A stretch of DNA of 64,000 nt from Fulvivirga sp. M361. GTDB lineage: Bacteria; Bacteroidota; Bacteroidia; Cytophagales; Cyclobacteriaceae. A model generated the notes under the pieces. It saw only the letters and a program-made list of their open reading frames with translations, did no database searches and was not told the DNA's origin. The stretch lies in assembly GCF_007097395.1 (NCBI RefSeq), contig NZ_VKDC01000003.1, positions 186,001 to 250,000 on the forward strand, read 5' to 3'. Both the position numbers and the translations under genes were made by a program. Below, piece after piece: positions 53,432 to 62,401 of this stretch (positions within the stretch are counted from its first letter, which is position 1; each line of letters starts with the position of its first letter).

Positions 53432-54328
53432 TCATTTATTTTCAATCGCAATACTGAGACTAAATTCATAATTATTCCCTGGCCCTTCATAGCCGGAGGA
53501 ATAAAGAATTCCCATTAACCGGATGTTGTTTTTCCATTTAATCCCACCATTTAAATTCAGGAAGTTGTTACCTTCCGTGACCCTATAAGATCCACCTATC
53601 AACAAGAGATCGCGTATTTCGAATAAAGTATTCAGATCTGCAAGCACATTGTCATAATCTGTTTGCAAGTATAGGGAAGGGTTGATCACGACATTCGAAA
53701 CTTTGAAAGAGTGATTCACATAAGCGTTCAGGAACTGAATGTTAGTTCGATTTAACCTTGAAAATTCATTGTCGTGAATTTCTGACTCCAGAACGTTACG
53801 AATGGAAATGCCAGCCTGGGTGTTCTGCCATATATACGCTATTCCAAAGTCAAGATCAAAAGCCGTGGTGGTAGATGATCGTTCAATGAGTATAGGATCA
53901 TCGGGGTCAATTACTTTATACAGGTACAAGTCGTAGGAATCTGAAATCAAACCAATACCTGTCCCTATGACCAAAGTTTGATCATCAAAGGCGAATTGAT
54001 AATTGTAAAGGGCTTTACCGGTGACCCTGGTGGATATTCCAGCTTGTCGGTTTTCCAATATAAGACCGATCCCACTGTTTAAGCTGGTCAACTGATTTTC
54101 ATATGAGATCAATGCAAAAGAAGGATGAAAATCGACTTGGGTATTATTGGCCCGAAACTGGATATCAAATTTCTGCTCATCGAAGATTCCTGCTGCTGCT
54201 GGGTTTATGGTTTTGAAATTGTTAAAATACAATTCAAAGGGAATAACTTCCTGACCTTTAATATGTCCGGTTATCATTATGCCTATTATGACAAAAAAAA
54301 CTTTTGTGATGCTATTTGGTAAGAACAT
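53432..54328 (-). CDS. PorP/SprF-family outer membrane protein
   Basis: About 298 residues from Met at 54328 (a longer frame reaches 54370, but this start gives a signal peptide, MFLPNSITKVFFVIIGIM, ending GHIKGQ). The mature start FELYFNNFKTINPAAAG is the family hallmark, followed by strands such as ALISYENQLTSLNSGIG and FAFDDQTLVIGTGIGLISD. PorP/SprF proteins are outer membrane beta-barrels tied to T9SS, gliding or cell-surface filament export. The gene overlaps by 17 bases the barrel-protein gene upstream on the same strand, so the pair is probably an operon. Confidence 0.85.
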   Translation of the reverse strand: MFLPNSITKVFFVIIGIMITGHIKGQEVIPFELYFNNFKTINPAAAGIFDEQKFDIQFRANNTQVDFHPSFALISYENQLTSLNSGIGLILENRQAGISTRVTGKALYNYQFAFDDQTLVIGTGIGLISDSYDLYLYKVIDPDDPILIERSSTTTAFDLDFGIAYIWQNTQAGISIRNVLESEIHDNEFSRLNRTNIQFLNAYVNHSFKVSNVVINPSLYLQTDYDNVLADLNTLFEIRDLLLIGGSYRVTEGNNFLNLNGGIKWKNNIRLMGILYSSGYEGPGNNYEFSLSIAIENK

Positions 54329-54893
54329 AAGCCAAAGACAGTTGGAATACTCTATTTTGAAATTTATCATCGCCTGGAATCACGTTCCTTGAAGCATTTG
54401 AGATCCCGTAGTTGTACCTGGCTTCCAGACTAAGTGAGCTCGAAAGTTCATACTCTATCCCAATCACAGCTGAAAAATCAATGTTTTTAAGCTGGCTGGT
54501 TACATCCTGATCTCCGTCTGCACCTTTGGTCTTAGCGTTTAAAACCGTTCCAAATTGGACTCCAATATTGAATGCGACCGGAGTTGCCCTTTGATATTGA
54601 AGTAGTACCGGAGCATTCAGGTACCAGTACGTAAATTTTACGTCGCCATTACCTGAATTCCTGGCTCCTTGATTTGACGCGATGATCTCCGGCCGTAAAC
54701 TCAGCTTTTCGGATAATTTGAGTGAGCTAAAAAAACCTCCGTGAAATCCCCATTTTGTGCTAAGGTTTTCAGTATCACCTCCGAGGCTGGAAATGTTTGT
54801 GCCTGCCTTTAACCCTATGACAGCGTTTTGTGCCTGGCCTGATTGTGAAAAAGCTACTATTAAAAAAAATAAAGTTAGGATTCTGGTCATGCG
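54312..54893 (-). CDS. Outer membrane beta-barrel protein (PorT-like)
   Basis: About 193 residues from Met at 54893 (54914 is an alternative start seven codons upstream). Signal peptide MTRILTLFFLIVAFSQSGQAQ. The mature part has alternating polar/aromatic strands, AVIGLKAGTNISSLGGD, LSLRPEIIASNQGARN and LSSSLSLEARYNYGISNAS, as in eight-stranded 'outer membrane beta-barrel' (OMP_b-brl_2) proteins. Role unknown. Its stop overlaps the start of the PorP/SprF-like gene, which suggests joint expression. Confidence 0.85.
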   Translation of the reverse strand, partial: RMTRILTLFFLIVAFSQSGQAQNAVIGLKAGTNISSLGGDTENLSTKWGFHGGFFSSLKLSEKLSLRPEIIASNQGARNSGNGDVKFTYWYLNAPVLLQYQRATPVAFNIGVQFGTVLNAKTKGADGDQDVTSQLKNIDFSAVIGIEYELSSSLSLEARYNYGISNASRNVIPGDDKFQNRVFQLSLAYVLTK

Positions 54894-55066
54894 CTGAGCC
54901 TTTATCGCTGGCAATGGTAATACAGTTCTCTATTATAATCCATACTTCTTTAGTCTGAGATTTTATTAAATCATGGTAGGTGAAAATAACTAACTTTCAT
55001 AACAGAAATCATGAACATTCTCACCTTTTTAATGCAAAAACAGTCATTCACTTTATTATCAATGTT

Positions 55067-55618
55067 TTAGTATATTAATTTTAGTTGGATCAATTTCAAT
55101 ACATTATCCAGATCACCTTGAGTATTAACCTGGGTCTGAATGGTTCGACCTTCTATATATTTTTTGGCCTCAGATAGGCCCTTTTTTATGGATTCAGGCA
55201 AATCACTGTTGAAGACCAGGTCAGCTGCTTTATCTCCCAATGTGAAGGCTACTCTGAAATAGTGAGGACATGGAACGATAAACAGCACATTCCTCTTTTT
55301 TGTGAACATTTTAAGGATCCAACCTGATTTCTTGTTATAAAACTTCCATTCAGGTTTAAAATCACCGTATTCACGCTCGATGAACGCAGCTATTTTATCT
55401 AAATATACCTTTGTATCAGCCAGGTCATGCGTTAGCATTTTGTCGTCAGGCTGGACTGATTTTTCCGTGTAAATACTGGCAGACATAATGTCATGACTTA
55501 AGGTTAGAAGCTCAGTGGCTTTAGCGTCTGTTTTGATCGGTGGGGTGGATATAGCACCCATACGATCAGGCTTGTAAAATAACGAAAAGAAGAGCTTGAG
55601 GCATATGATAAGCATCAC
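55067..55618 (-). CDS. DUF3788 protein
   Basis: 183 residues in the longest frame. Internal starts at 55561 (Met 20) and 55486 (Met 45) would give the usual size of about 140; the latter is more likely. The DUF3788 pattern is visible in EWKFYNKKSGWILKMFTKKR, LFIVPCPHYFRVAFTLGDKA and ESIKKGLSEAKKYIEGR. Members are small cytosolic proteins of unknown role, thought to be related to YjbR/MmcQ-type folds. Confidence 0.8.
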   Translation of the reverse strand: MMLIICLKLFFSLFYKPDRMGAISTPPIKTDAKATELLTLSHDIMSASIYTEKSVQPDDKMLTHDLADTKVYLDKIAAFIEREYGDFKPEWKFYNKKSGWILKMFTKKRNVLFIVPCPHYFRVAFTLGDKAADLVFNSDLPESIKKGLSEAKKYIEGRTIQTQVNTQGDLDNVLKLIQLKLIY

Positions 55619-55885
55619 TAGAAATGCTATATAATAAAGCTTTATGGCAGTATTCCTACGGACTTACTTACTATGAAGGACGTATAGAAAGAATTGATAT
55701 GCCAAATAGGTGAGTGGGCCATTGGTTCAGCGCGACCGGACTATTAGGAATATTGGTATTTATGGCCACCTTAATTGAGGTGGACATTTGTGCAAAAATG
55801 ATAACCTAAAAGCCTATGCTAACGTATATCCATTATCTTAAAACAAAACACGTTGAACGCAAGGCTAAGGATATTGGCAAATTTA

Positions 55886-56158
55886 ATGAAGCACTTAATG
55901 TTTAGCACATTGGTGTTAATATTGGCGTGTGCTCCGGCCATTGCAGAGGAAACCAGCGCTGAAAAGAACGAAGCCATAGAACGGTATGTCCTTGTAGAAG
56001 AGCAGGTTGGCATCAGGGCGAAAGCCAATGGAAACAAAAAGTTACTGTTCAGGCCATTTAGCGTTTTATCCTCTTCTTTCCAGTGTGTTGATGCCTTTAA
56101 TCACCTTAGTCGCCCCAAACTGTTTATTCTCTATCGAAACCTGAAATTATGTGACTGA
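55886..56158 (+). CDS. Possible small exported protein
   Basis: From Met at 55886 the frame gives about 90 residues, starting MKHLMFSTLVLILACAPAIA, a fair signal peptide, and then EETSAEKNEAIERYVLVEEQVGI. The end (FRPFSVLSSSFQCVDAFNH onward) does not look coding. It may be a real peptide whose end is degraded, or a chance ORF. A hairpin (CCACCT / AGGTGG) lies at 55766-55783, about 100 bases upstream. Confidence 0.35.
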   Translation: MKHLMFSTLVLILACAPAIAEETSAEKNEAIERYVLVEEQVGIRAKANGNKKLLFRPFSVLSSSFQCVDAFNHLSRPKLFILYRNLKLCD

Positions 56159-56218
56159 GTAAATGAATGTTCCTTTTAGTCTTTAAGTAATTATTAATCA
56201 TTAAAACATTCATTTATT

Positions 56219-56509
56219 ATGCAGGTAAACACTATCACAAGAGTGGATAAATCGAATATTAGCCACTTGTCCTTTCGAAAAGAAGAAGTACTTTATAACA
56301 CTTCGGATCAAGCCATTCGTCAATACAACCTCAACAGGGGCCTCAAGTTAGGCAACCTTTATAAAAGGAGTGTGTTAATACGATTTGAGACCGTCAACTA
56401 TGAGCCCATGGAAACAGAAGCCACCATCTGGGCAGTAACGGAGAAATACATTATGTTAAAAGGTGGGGCAGTGATCCCTATTAAAGCAATAATTAACGTT
56501 ATATTATAA
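56219..56509 (+). CDS. Conserved-looking small cytosolic protein, unknown
   Basis: 96 residues without signal or membrane segment. It has a beta-rich middle (YKRSVLIRFETVNYEPMETE) and a C-terminal strand pair (TIWAVTEKYIMLKGGAVIP) that suggest an SH3-like or small beta-barrel fold. No family is recognised. It is followed by a strong terminator, which supports a real gene. It lies 60 bases after the doubtful exported peptide. Confidence 0.65.
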   Translation: MQVNTITRVDKSNISHLSFRKEEVLYNTSDQAIRQYNLNRGLKLGNLYKRSVLIRFETVNYEPMETEATIWAVTEKYIMLKGGAVIPIKAIINVIL

Positions 56510-56523
56510 ATGATTTACACAAT

Positions 56524-56560
56524 AAAAGGGCTGTTTCGAAAGAGACAGCCCTTTTATTGT
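56524..56560 (+). terminator. Intrinsic terminator with GAAA loop
   Basis: A 14-base stem (56524-56537 / 56542-56555), complete apart from one G-U pair, closes on a GAAA loop. It has an A-run before and a T-run after, so it can end transcription in both directions between the 96-residue gene and the convergent gene at 56638. Confidence 0.9.
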
Positions 56561-56637
56561 GTTTTAGAGCATCTTTGTAAGATTTGGTTTAGCTGGGTTC
56601 ATTAGAGGCTTATTTTGTGTAAAGATGTAGCCCGGTA

Positions 56638-57270
56638 TTAAATACTTTCTTTTATATCCCGTCCTATGTCCCTGCCAATGCGTTCAAACGTCCTTGTCAT
56701 TTTTTTGAATTTGGAAGTGAATTTTGGTCTATAGAAATGACGACCACCTGTAACTAACCTTGCGTTCTGGTTGTAAACTTCAAAATCAACCTCGTGCACA
56801 TCTTGTGGAGCATTAGAAATACCTCCATTGGCTGAGGGTACAGGAGTACTTTCGTATGAAATTCGGTAGCGCGTTATGAAGAATACGTAGTCTACCTTTT
56901 GCTGTCCGACAAATGCCTTTATAGCGCTTTGAGACGCCTCATTGATCACCAAACCATTGTATTTTTTCTTCTTTTTATCTTTTATGGTTTTGGGAATTAT
57001 TTTATTCCATCTCCAGAAATATGTGGTGATAGTATCCCCTTGTCCTGCCTGGTGATAATGTACTTCTTGTGACGTGCTGTTGACTAAAGCATAAATGAGT
57101 TCTGTACGAAGTAGTGGGGCCAGCCCCTTTATGGAAGTTTTATTTTTTTTGGCCATTCTTTTCCCAACCTTTGTTGAAAATTGATTGTTTTCAAACCCAA
57201 CAATAAGTACTTTTTGCGCTTGAGATTGAAAAAACAGCAATAAGAAAGCGATAAGGAATAGTATTCTCAT
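56638..57270 (-). CDS. Secreted protein of unknown function
   Basis: 210 residues with signal peptide MRILFLIAFLLLFFQSQAQ. The mature part is basic, with KVGKRMAKKNKTSIKGLAP and a DKKKKKYNGLVINEAS segment. It then shows alternating strands such as VDYVFFITRYRISYES and a C-terminal RIGRDIGRDIKESI helix. I recognise no family. A shared terminator separates it from the neighbouring plus-strand gene. It is probably monocistronic. Confidence 0.7.
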   Translation of the reverse strand: MRILFLIAFLLLFFQSQAQKVLIVGFENNQFSTKVGKRMAKKNKTSIKGLAPLLRTELIYALVNSTSQEVHYHQAGQGDTITTYFWRWNKIIPKTIKDKKKKKYNGLVINEASQSAIKAFVGQQKVDYVFFITRYRISYESTPVPSANGGISNAPQDVHEVDFEVYNQNARLVTGGRHFYRPKFTSKFKKMTRTFERIGRDIGRDIKESI

Positions 57271-57591
57271 TTTTTAATTCTTTTTGCAAAGCTAGGAATT
57301 AAAGTAAGTCTCGTATTATAAAGAAATTATGATTTTTGGCAGTGTACCTTTGAAAGACTGACTCAAGTAATTGAATGATACACATCTACTCTTCAGGACT
57401 GACTAGTTTGGAGCTAATAAACCTTAATAGAGTATTTAAATAGTTAAAAATACCCGGAAGCTGGTATTGTGATTAATAACTCGCTGCACTAATTTCCATA
57501 CATTCAAGATGCGTTAAATAAGTCATGAGAAACAAGCTTCTTATTTTCAGGAAATTTCACTTTTTTTGTTTGAAATTTAAATTTTCAGATA
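57271..57591. other. Intergenic region before the coiled-coil membrane protein
   Basis: 321 bases, divergent between two genes. The only structure is a 12-base palindrome AAATTTAAATTT just before 57590. No RNA gene. Confidence 0.4.
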
Positions 57592-58413
57592 ATGGAAGAA
57601 ACACCAAAGTCAAAGGACTGGATATCCGTTTCGACTGTAAGTTCCGTTAGTGGTCTCTCAGGTTCAATTTGGCTGGTAACCAATTTTAGCTACTCTTTAT
57701 CTAACTACATTTATACATTTTCATTTGATGGAAAGATTGATAAGACGCTTTTTTGTCTTTTACTTTCTCTTGGTCTTGCAGTAGTTCTCGTTCCGAAAAT
57801 TATCCATAAGTTTTTCCCACCCATTGAAGACCGAACAATAAGGTCATTTGTCATAGCGCTCAATATTATTCTGGTCATATCAAGTGCCAACGGACTGCAA
57901 ACAGGGTTTAGCGCTATTTCAAGTGGAGGTGATCAGTCTGTTAAGAAAGCTGAATTTTTTCTGTTCGACTCAGACCCCTGGTTAAAGCCAAAAGGAATGA
58001 AAAAAGAAATTGAAATTCTTAAAACTGAAAAAGAAGTGGTAAGACAGCAATTGAAAGCGGCAAATCAAAGAATAGACTCGTTGAATAAAAAAATTGGAGT
58101 AGAAACAGACCTTGGCGCCATAGAAGACTTTGACGATCGGAATGAATTTCTTCTACAATCTGTAACCGCACTGGAAAAGACCAACCAGAGATATTTAGAC
58201 CTTATAAATGATAAATCCGATTCAATCACAACGCTTTTAATGTCATTTTCAAAGATCAAGCAAGAATATAAAAAACAGTTTTCTATCAATAAATCTTATG
58301 ATAGTCTGCTGCGACTGTTGAAAAGAGACATAGAATTGGAAAAGTTAAGAAAGAAACAAATAAACGATAGGATGAGAAAAATAGATTCTTTAGATCGATT
58401 AAATGAACACTGA
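57592..58413 (+). CDS. Membrane protein with cytosolic coiled coil
   Basis: 273 residues. There are three or four likely transmembrane helices: one near residues 16-32, LFCLLLSLGLAVVLVPKII at about 60-80, and SFVIALNIILVISSANG at about 88-105. A long charged coiled coil fills about 140-273 (KKEIEILKTEKEVVRQQL, then IELEKLRKKQINDRMRKIDS). No enzyme motif is seen. Such architecture could serve scaffolding or sensing in the inner membrane; the function is unknown. Monocistronic on present evidence. Confidence 0.75.
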   Translation: MEETPKSKDWISVSTVSSVSGLSGSIWLVTNFSYSLSNYIYTFSFDGKIDKTLFCLLLSLGLAVVLVPKIIHKFFPPIEDRTIRSFVIALNIILVISSANGLQTGFSAISSGGDQSVKKAEFFLFDSDPWLKPKGMKKEIEILKTEKEVVRQQLKAANQRIDSLNKKIGVETDLGAIEDFDDRNEFLLQSVTALEKTNQRYLDLINDKSDSITTLLMSFSKIKQEYKKQFSINKSYDSLLRLLKRDIELEKLRKKQINDRMRKIDSLDRLNEH

Positions 58414-58509
58414 TGCGGTGGGATCTTAACTTACGACAATCTGACTCTTAACTATATTTTCTGCTTCTTAGTTTTACCGGTTTAAGGTTTGTAGGCTCTG
58501 TATAGTATT

Positions 58510-59385
58510 TTACGACCGGTCGGCCAGAGCAGCTTTGCTTCGCTTAATACCCAGGTATACAACGGCTCCACCTGTGAAAAACATAAGCAAACTATATATG
58601 GCAGGTGCAATTGCAAACGTTGCGTTTCCAAGTAAGACTACTGCGATAGCGATGGCCATAGTGCCGTTCTGAATGCCAGATTCAATGGAAATGGAAATCG
58701 CACGGCGGTCCGTGATTTTGAAAAGTTTTGCTGAATAGAACCCAACCATCATGGTGGTTACATTTAGAACCAGTGCTGCAAAGCCGGCTTGCTGAAAATA
58801 GGGGACCACATGGTCTTTTTCTTTGATGATCAGCCCTATAATGACAAGAGCAATGACAACTCCTGAAGCTTTTCGGACAGGTTCAGACATTTTGTTGGCA
58901 AATGCTTCTCTTTTTCTTCTGATGAACATCCCTGTGCATACCGGGATCACAATGATCACAAAGTTTTGTACAATGGTCTGGACCACATTCAGTTCCACCA
59001 TTTGTCCCTTTTCGAAAAATTGTACCATTCCAAAGTTTACCACAAAAGGGATAGTGATGATGGTTATAAAACTACTGATGGCAGTCAGGCTTACCGAAAG
59101 TGCTGTATCTCCTTTTGCAAGATGTGCAATTAAATTCGAGGTTGGGCCGCCGGGACACGCTGCAAGGATCATTATTCCCACCGCTATTTCCGGGGCAACA
59201 GGGATAAGCGATGCTACTCCAAACGCAAGTAAAGGTAAAATGAGTAATTGATTTACTAATCCCACCATAATAGCTTTGGGGTATTTTAGTATCCGTCTAA
59301 AATCATCTGTCTCCAGGGACAATCCCATTCCAAGCATGATAATGATCAATGAAATAGCTAAAATGGCTGTAGATATACCGTCCAT
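58510..59385 (-). CDS. Bile-acid:sodium symporter family (BASS) transporter
   Basis: 291 residues with about nine membrane helices. Family features are the loop with ILAACPGGPTSNLIAHLAKG (the conserved GG/N region of the BASS sodium site) and, near the C-terminus, SIESGIQNGTMAIAIAV with a glutamine-asparagine pair. The family imports organic anions (bile acids, pyruvate, pantoate) with sodium. The substrate here is unknown. The start MDGISTAILAISLIIIMLG is a plain inner-membrane first helix. It is separated from the P1-peptidase gene by 600 bases. Confidence 0.93.
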   Translation of the reverse strand: MDGISTAILAISLIIIMLGMGLSLETDDFRRILKYPKAIMVGLVNQLLILPLLAFGVASLIPVAPEIAVGIMILAACPGGPTSNLIAHLAKGDTALSVSLTAISSFITIITIPFVVNFGMVQFFEKGQMVELNVVQTIVQNFVIIVIPVCTGMFIRRKREAFANKMSEPVRKASGVVIALVIIGLIIKEKDHVVPYFQQAGFAALVLNVTTMMVGFYSAKLFKITDRRAISISIESGIQNGTMAIAIAVVLLGNATFAIAPAIYSLLMFFTGGAVVYLGIKRSKAALADRS

Positions 59386-59987
59386 AATTTCCTGGCAGGT
59401 TAAGTATTAGTTTTGTGTTTTATACAAGTACCTGTAAATAGATAAGCGCGGCAAAACTACACAAAGCGTGAGGCTTTAAACTATTACAAATACGACCTAT
59501 ATAGGTCATTTTCCGACATAGATAACTATCTGCTTGCATCACTATATCTAAAATAGTTCTTCAATACGTTAGCCAGGACCGGAGATTTAGCATTTTGTGA
59601 AAAGACGAAGTTAAGGAAAAAGTCAGTTGCACCTGTATCCTGGCCTGGGCCTCCTGCAACCAACGACAAAATAAGAGATGATACAACCTTGTCCAATAGA
59701 ATACAGCAAGACAGTGGTTGACTTAAGATCGCTGTGATCTTTTGAAATAGGGTTATTAAGAAACAGGCTCACAACTCATCCCAGAATTACCTGTTTCAGA
59801 TCGGAAAAGAAGTGTAGGATGTAAGGCTGTAAAACAAATGTTCAGCCTGACATCCTAAAATGATGAACCAGTTTTTTTAAAGAGCTAATAGGGATAAAAT
59901 CGTCGATCAAATAATTTTTGATAATCAGAAACTTGGCTTACGTTAGCCGGAATAAAACCAGACCAGAGATTTCCAGAAATAAAAAGA
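59386..59987. other. Intergenic region with three consecutive hairpins before the P1-peptidase gene
   Basis: 602 bases without a gene. AAGATC-GATCTT (59725-59741), GAAACAGG-CCTGTTTC (59760-59797, 22-base loop) and a strong 14-bp stem (59815-59829 with 59843-59857, one mismatched pair and a 13-base loop) follow each other. This looks like a structured leader or a small RNA; no T-run of terminator type follows the last stem. The small ORF at 59918 overlaps the peptidase start and is probably not real. Confidence 0.45.
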
Positions 59988-61115
59988 ATGATTGTACAAA
60001 AAATAGTATTGATAGCATGTATACTGATTTCAAACCATTTATTCTCTCAGGACAAGAGAGCAAGAGATTATGGTATAGAGATCGGTATATTAAAAACCGG
60101 AAAATACAATGCCATTACAGATGTAAAGGGTGTTAAAGTCGGTCATACAACGATAATAGAAGGTGATAGCGTCAGAACAGGGGTTACTGCTATATTACCA
60201 CATTCAGGAAACATTTACCAGTTGAAAGCGCCGGCAGCTATTTACCTGGGAAATGGATTTGGAAAACTAGCGGGTTACAGCCAGGTAAAGGAATTAGGAA
60301 ATATTGAAACCCCTATCGTTTTAACGAATACGTTAAGCGTTCCTGAAGCTTCTAATGCATTAATTACCTATACACTGGCACAAAAAGACAATGAACATGT
60401 TCGCTCTGTTAATTCCATTGTCGGAGAAACCAATGATGGATGGCTTAATGATATAAGGGGCAGGCATGTCAAAGAGAAACATGTTTTAGATGCTATTCAT
60501 AATGCTAAAAGCGGAAAAATAGAAGAAGGTAATGTAGGTGCAGGAACAGGGACTATCTGTTTTCAATATAAAGGAGGAATAGGAACCTCTTCTCGCGTTA
60601 TACCAAAAAAATTGGGTGGGTACACAGTGGGTGTATTGGTACAGACCAATTATGGCGGTGTGCTTCAGATCAATGGCGTACCTGTAGCAAAAGAATTTGG
60701 CAATTACCCCAGACACTATTCCTATGATGTTGATGGTTCATGCATGATCGTAGTAATGACTGACGCTCCTTTGGGGGCCAGAAATTTGGAAAGACTTGCT
60801 AAAAGGGCCATGATGGGACTGGCCAAAACCGGCGGAATAGCTTCGAATGGAAGTGGGGATTATGTAATCGCGGTGTCTACGGCAGAAGACAATTTTATTC
60901 CACATAACAGTAGGTCACCATTTATAGCAACGGAAGAGTTGAAGAATGAAGCTGTTACACCTCTTTTCCTGGCGGTGATAGAAGCGACCGAAGAGGCCGC
61001 TTTAAATTCTCTGTTTGCTGCAAAAACTATGACCGGACGGGAGAACCACGAAATAAAGTCCATTCCTATTGATGAAGTCATTAAAGTGATGAAAAAATAC
61101 AATGGAATTAAATAA
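59988..61115 (+). CDS. P1-family aminopeptidase/esterase (DmpA type)
   Basis: 375 residues with a signal peptide (MIVQKIVLIACILISNHLFSQ). DmpA-type N-terminal nucleophile hydrolase: KVGHTTIIEGDSVRTGVTAI at the beginning, LTNTLSVPEASNAL, and GAGTGTICFQYKGGIGTSSR near residue 180. The self-cleavage site is the Gly-Ser in DVDGSCMIVVMTDAPLG, giving nucleophile Ser251, in line with Ser250 of DmpA. The family splits N-terminal D- or L-amino acids from peptides and amides. A secreted form in Bacteroidota probably feeds on peptides. Monocistronic. Confidence 0.93.
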   Translation: MIVQKIVLIACILISNHLFSQDKRARDYGIEIGILKTGKYNAITDVKGVKVGHTTIIEGDSVRTGVTAILPHSGNIYQLKAPAAIYLGNGFGKLAGYSQVKELGNIETPIVLTNTLSVPEASNALITYTLAQKDNEHVRSVNSIVGETNDGWLNDIRGRHVKEKHVLDAIHNAKSGKIEEGNVGAGTGTICFQYKGGIGTSSRVIPKKLGGYTVGVLVQTNYGGVLQINGVPVAKEFGNYPRHYSYDVDGSCMIVVMTDAPLGARNLERLAKRAMMGLAKTGGIASNGSGDYVIAVSTAEDNFIPHNSRSPFIATEELKNEAVTPLFLAVIEATEEAALNSLFAAKTMTGRENHEIKSIPIDEVIKVMKKYNGIK

Positions 61116-61484
61116 ACGGTAAAAAGCATTATGCCATAGGTTAGATGCATCAGTGCTCATTGGCTTAGGTGAGAACCTGGGTAGCCGCTGTTACCAGGAT
61201 ATCTTTTTATAAAACAATCCTTTCATAGCATAAGCCAGACAATAGTAAGACCTCGTTACTGCTGAGTAGTTACTATTCCCTACTACCGTTGTAAATCCAA
61301 AGGCGGGTACGCCTCCTTGTAAATCTTCATTACGTCAAGGTTCAGACGCAGGTAGCGCTACTTGCAATGGTTGACACAATGGATTAGTTTTAGTATTGAT
61401 GAGAGAACTATAACTCATTAAGTTTAGTCAGATATAATGGACAATGGACAATCGAACGATACGTAATGTAAATAGAGATGCGTT
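61116..61484. other. Intergenic region, no gene seen
   Basis: 369 bases. There is a perfect 10-base palindrome GTAGCGCTAC (61352-61361) inside a larger imperfect one and a small AGGCG / CGCCT hairpin near 61300. No tRNA or known RNA was recognised. Confidence 0.4.
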
Positions 61485-62129
61485 TTGATGCCGATAACCT
61501 TCACTATGCTAAAAAAGACCATCAGATTGAGACTGGTTATTGTCGCAATCATAGTATTCTATGCAAGCTTAATTACCGCTGCTGCCATTCGACTTCGGGA
61601 CAGTGTATTCCTTCCGGACCGGGTACTTATCTCAGATATTCTTTCAAAACACAATAATCCTGAAGGGGCCTGGATCGCTATATTGGGCATCAACATCTGT
61701 GTCATCCTTTTGTATCCTGTTACACAAGCCCTTCAAATAAATCAGGGTAAGCGTCTACGAACAGCGTCACTCACAGGGAGGTGGATGTTTTTCTTAGGAA
61801 TATTGAGCATCATTGCGCTGAGCCTTACTTCGCTCTTAGATGAAGGAGGATATAGTGATTTGCATGTATGGATGGCTTACGCATCCTTTATGGGAGTGGT
61901 AGGTGGTCTGACGATCGGGTTTACTATCAACTTTCTCTCCGGTTATAAAAGATTACTTTCATTGACCTTAACCATGATTCTTCTGGCCACTTTTTCCTAT
62001 CTGGCTTACCTATTTACTCAACCTGAATACTTCAATGGCAGGTTATGGTTATTGGCTGTATATGAATGGATGCTTAGTGCTATAATTTCAGCCGGTATCA
62101 TTCAGATAGTATGGATGGCAAAGCACTAA
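61485..62129 (+). CDS. DUF998-like inner membrane protein
   Basis: 214 residues with about six membrane helices. Met 8 (MLKKTIRLRLVIVAIIVFYA) is an alternative start. The first helix, the NNPEGAWIAILGINICVILL pattern and the WMAYASFMGVVGGLTIGFT segment are like DUF998 and related small hydrophobic proteins. The function is unknown. It ends 16 bases before a weak terminator-like hairpin and stands between the P1-peptidase and the metalloprotease. Confidence 0.7.
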   Translation: MMPITFTMLKKTIRLRLVIVAIIVFYASLITAAAIRLRDSVFLPDRVLISDILSKHNNPEGAWIAILGINICVILLYPVTQALQINQGKRLRTASLTGRWMFFLGILSIIALSLTSLLDEGGYSDLHVWMAYASFMGVVGGLTIGFTINFLSGYKRLLSLTLTMILLATFSYLAYLFTQPEYFNGRLWLLAVYEWMLSAIISAGIIQIVWMAKH

Positions 62130-62145
62130 CTTACGTTAGGTGATC

Positions 62146-62165
62146 AACAAGAACATCTTGTTTTT
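62146..62165 (+). terminator. Weak intrinsic terminator
   Basis: AACAAG / CTTGTT stem (62146-62151 / 62157-62162) with a 5-base loop, followed by more T residues, 17 bases behind the DUF998-like gene. Confidence 0.5.
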
Positions 62166-62401
62166 GACGCAAAATCCGTATTGATATGTATTCGGCAAGT
62201 AACAAGCGCTGTCGGATTATTACAAGCATTTGACGGAATTGTCTTGCCACTTTCACTCAATAACCAACCAACTTTACTGCAGAGATAAACCTCATCGAAT
62301 ACTTTAGTTATTGACCATCATCTGTTCAGCTATTGTCATGACTACATCTTTCGATTAGCGGGAAAAAATTGAAAACCGTAGGATTTAAAACCATACTAAG
62401 C

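Noticed and set aside
61352-61361. Part of a tRNA or attachment site
   Set aside because: A palindrome only; no cloverleaf and no second copy.
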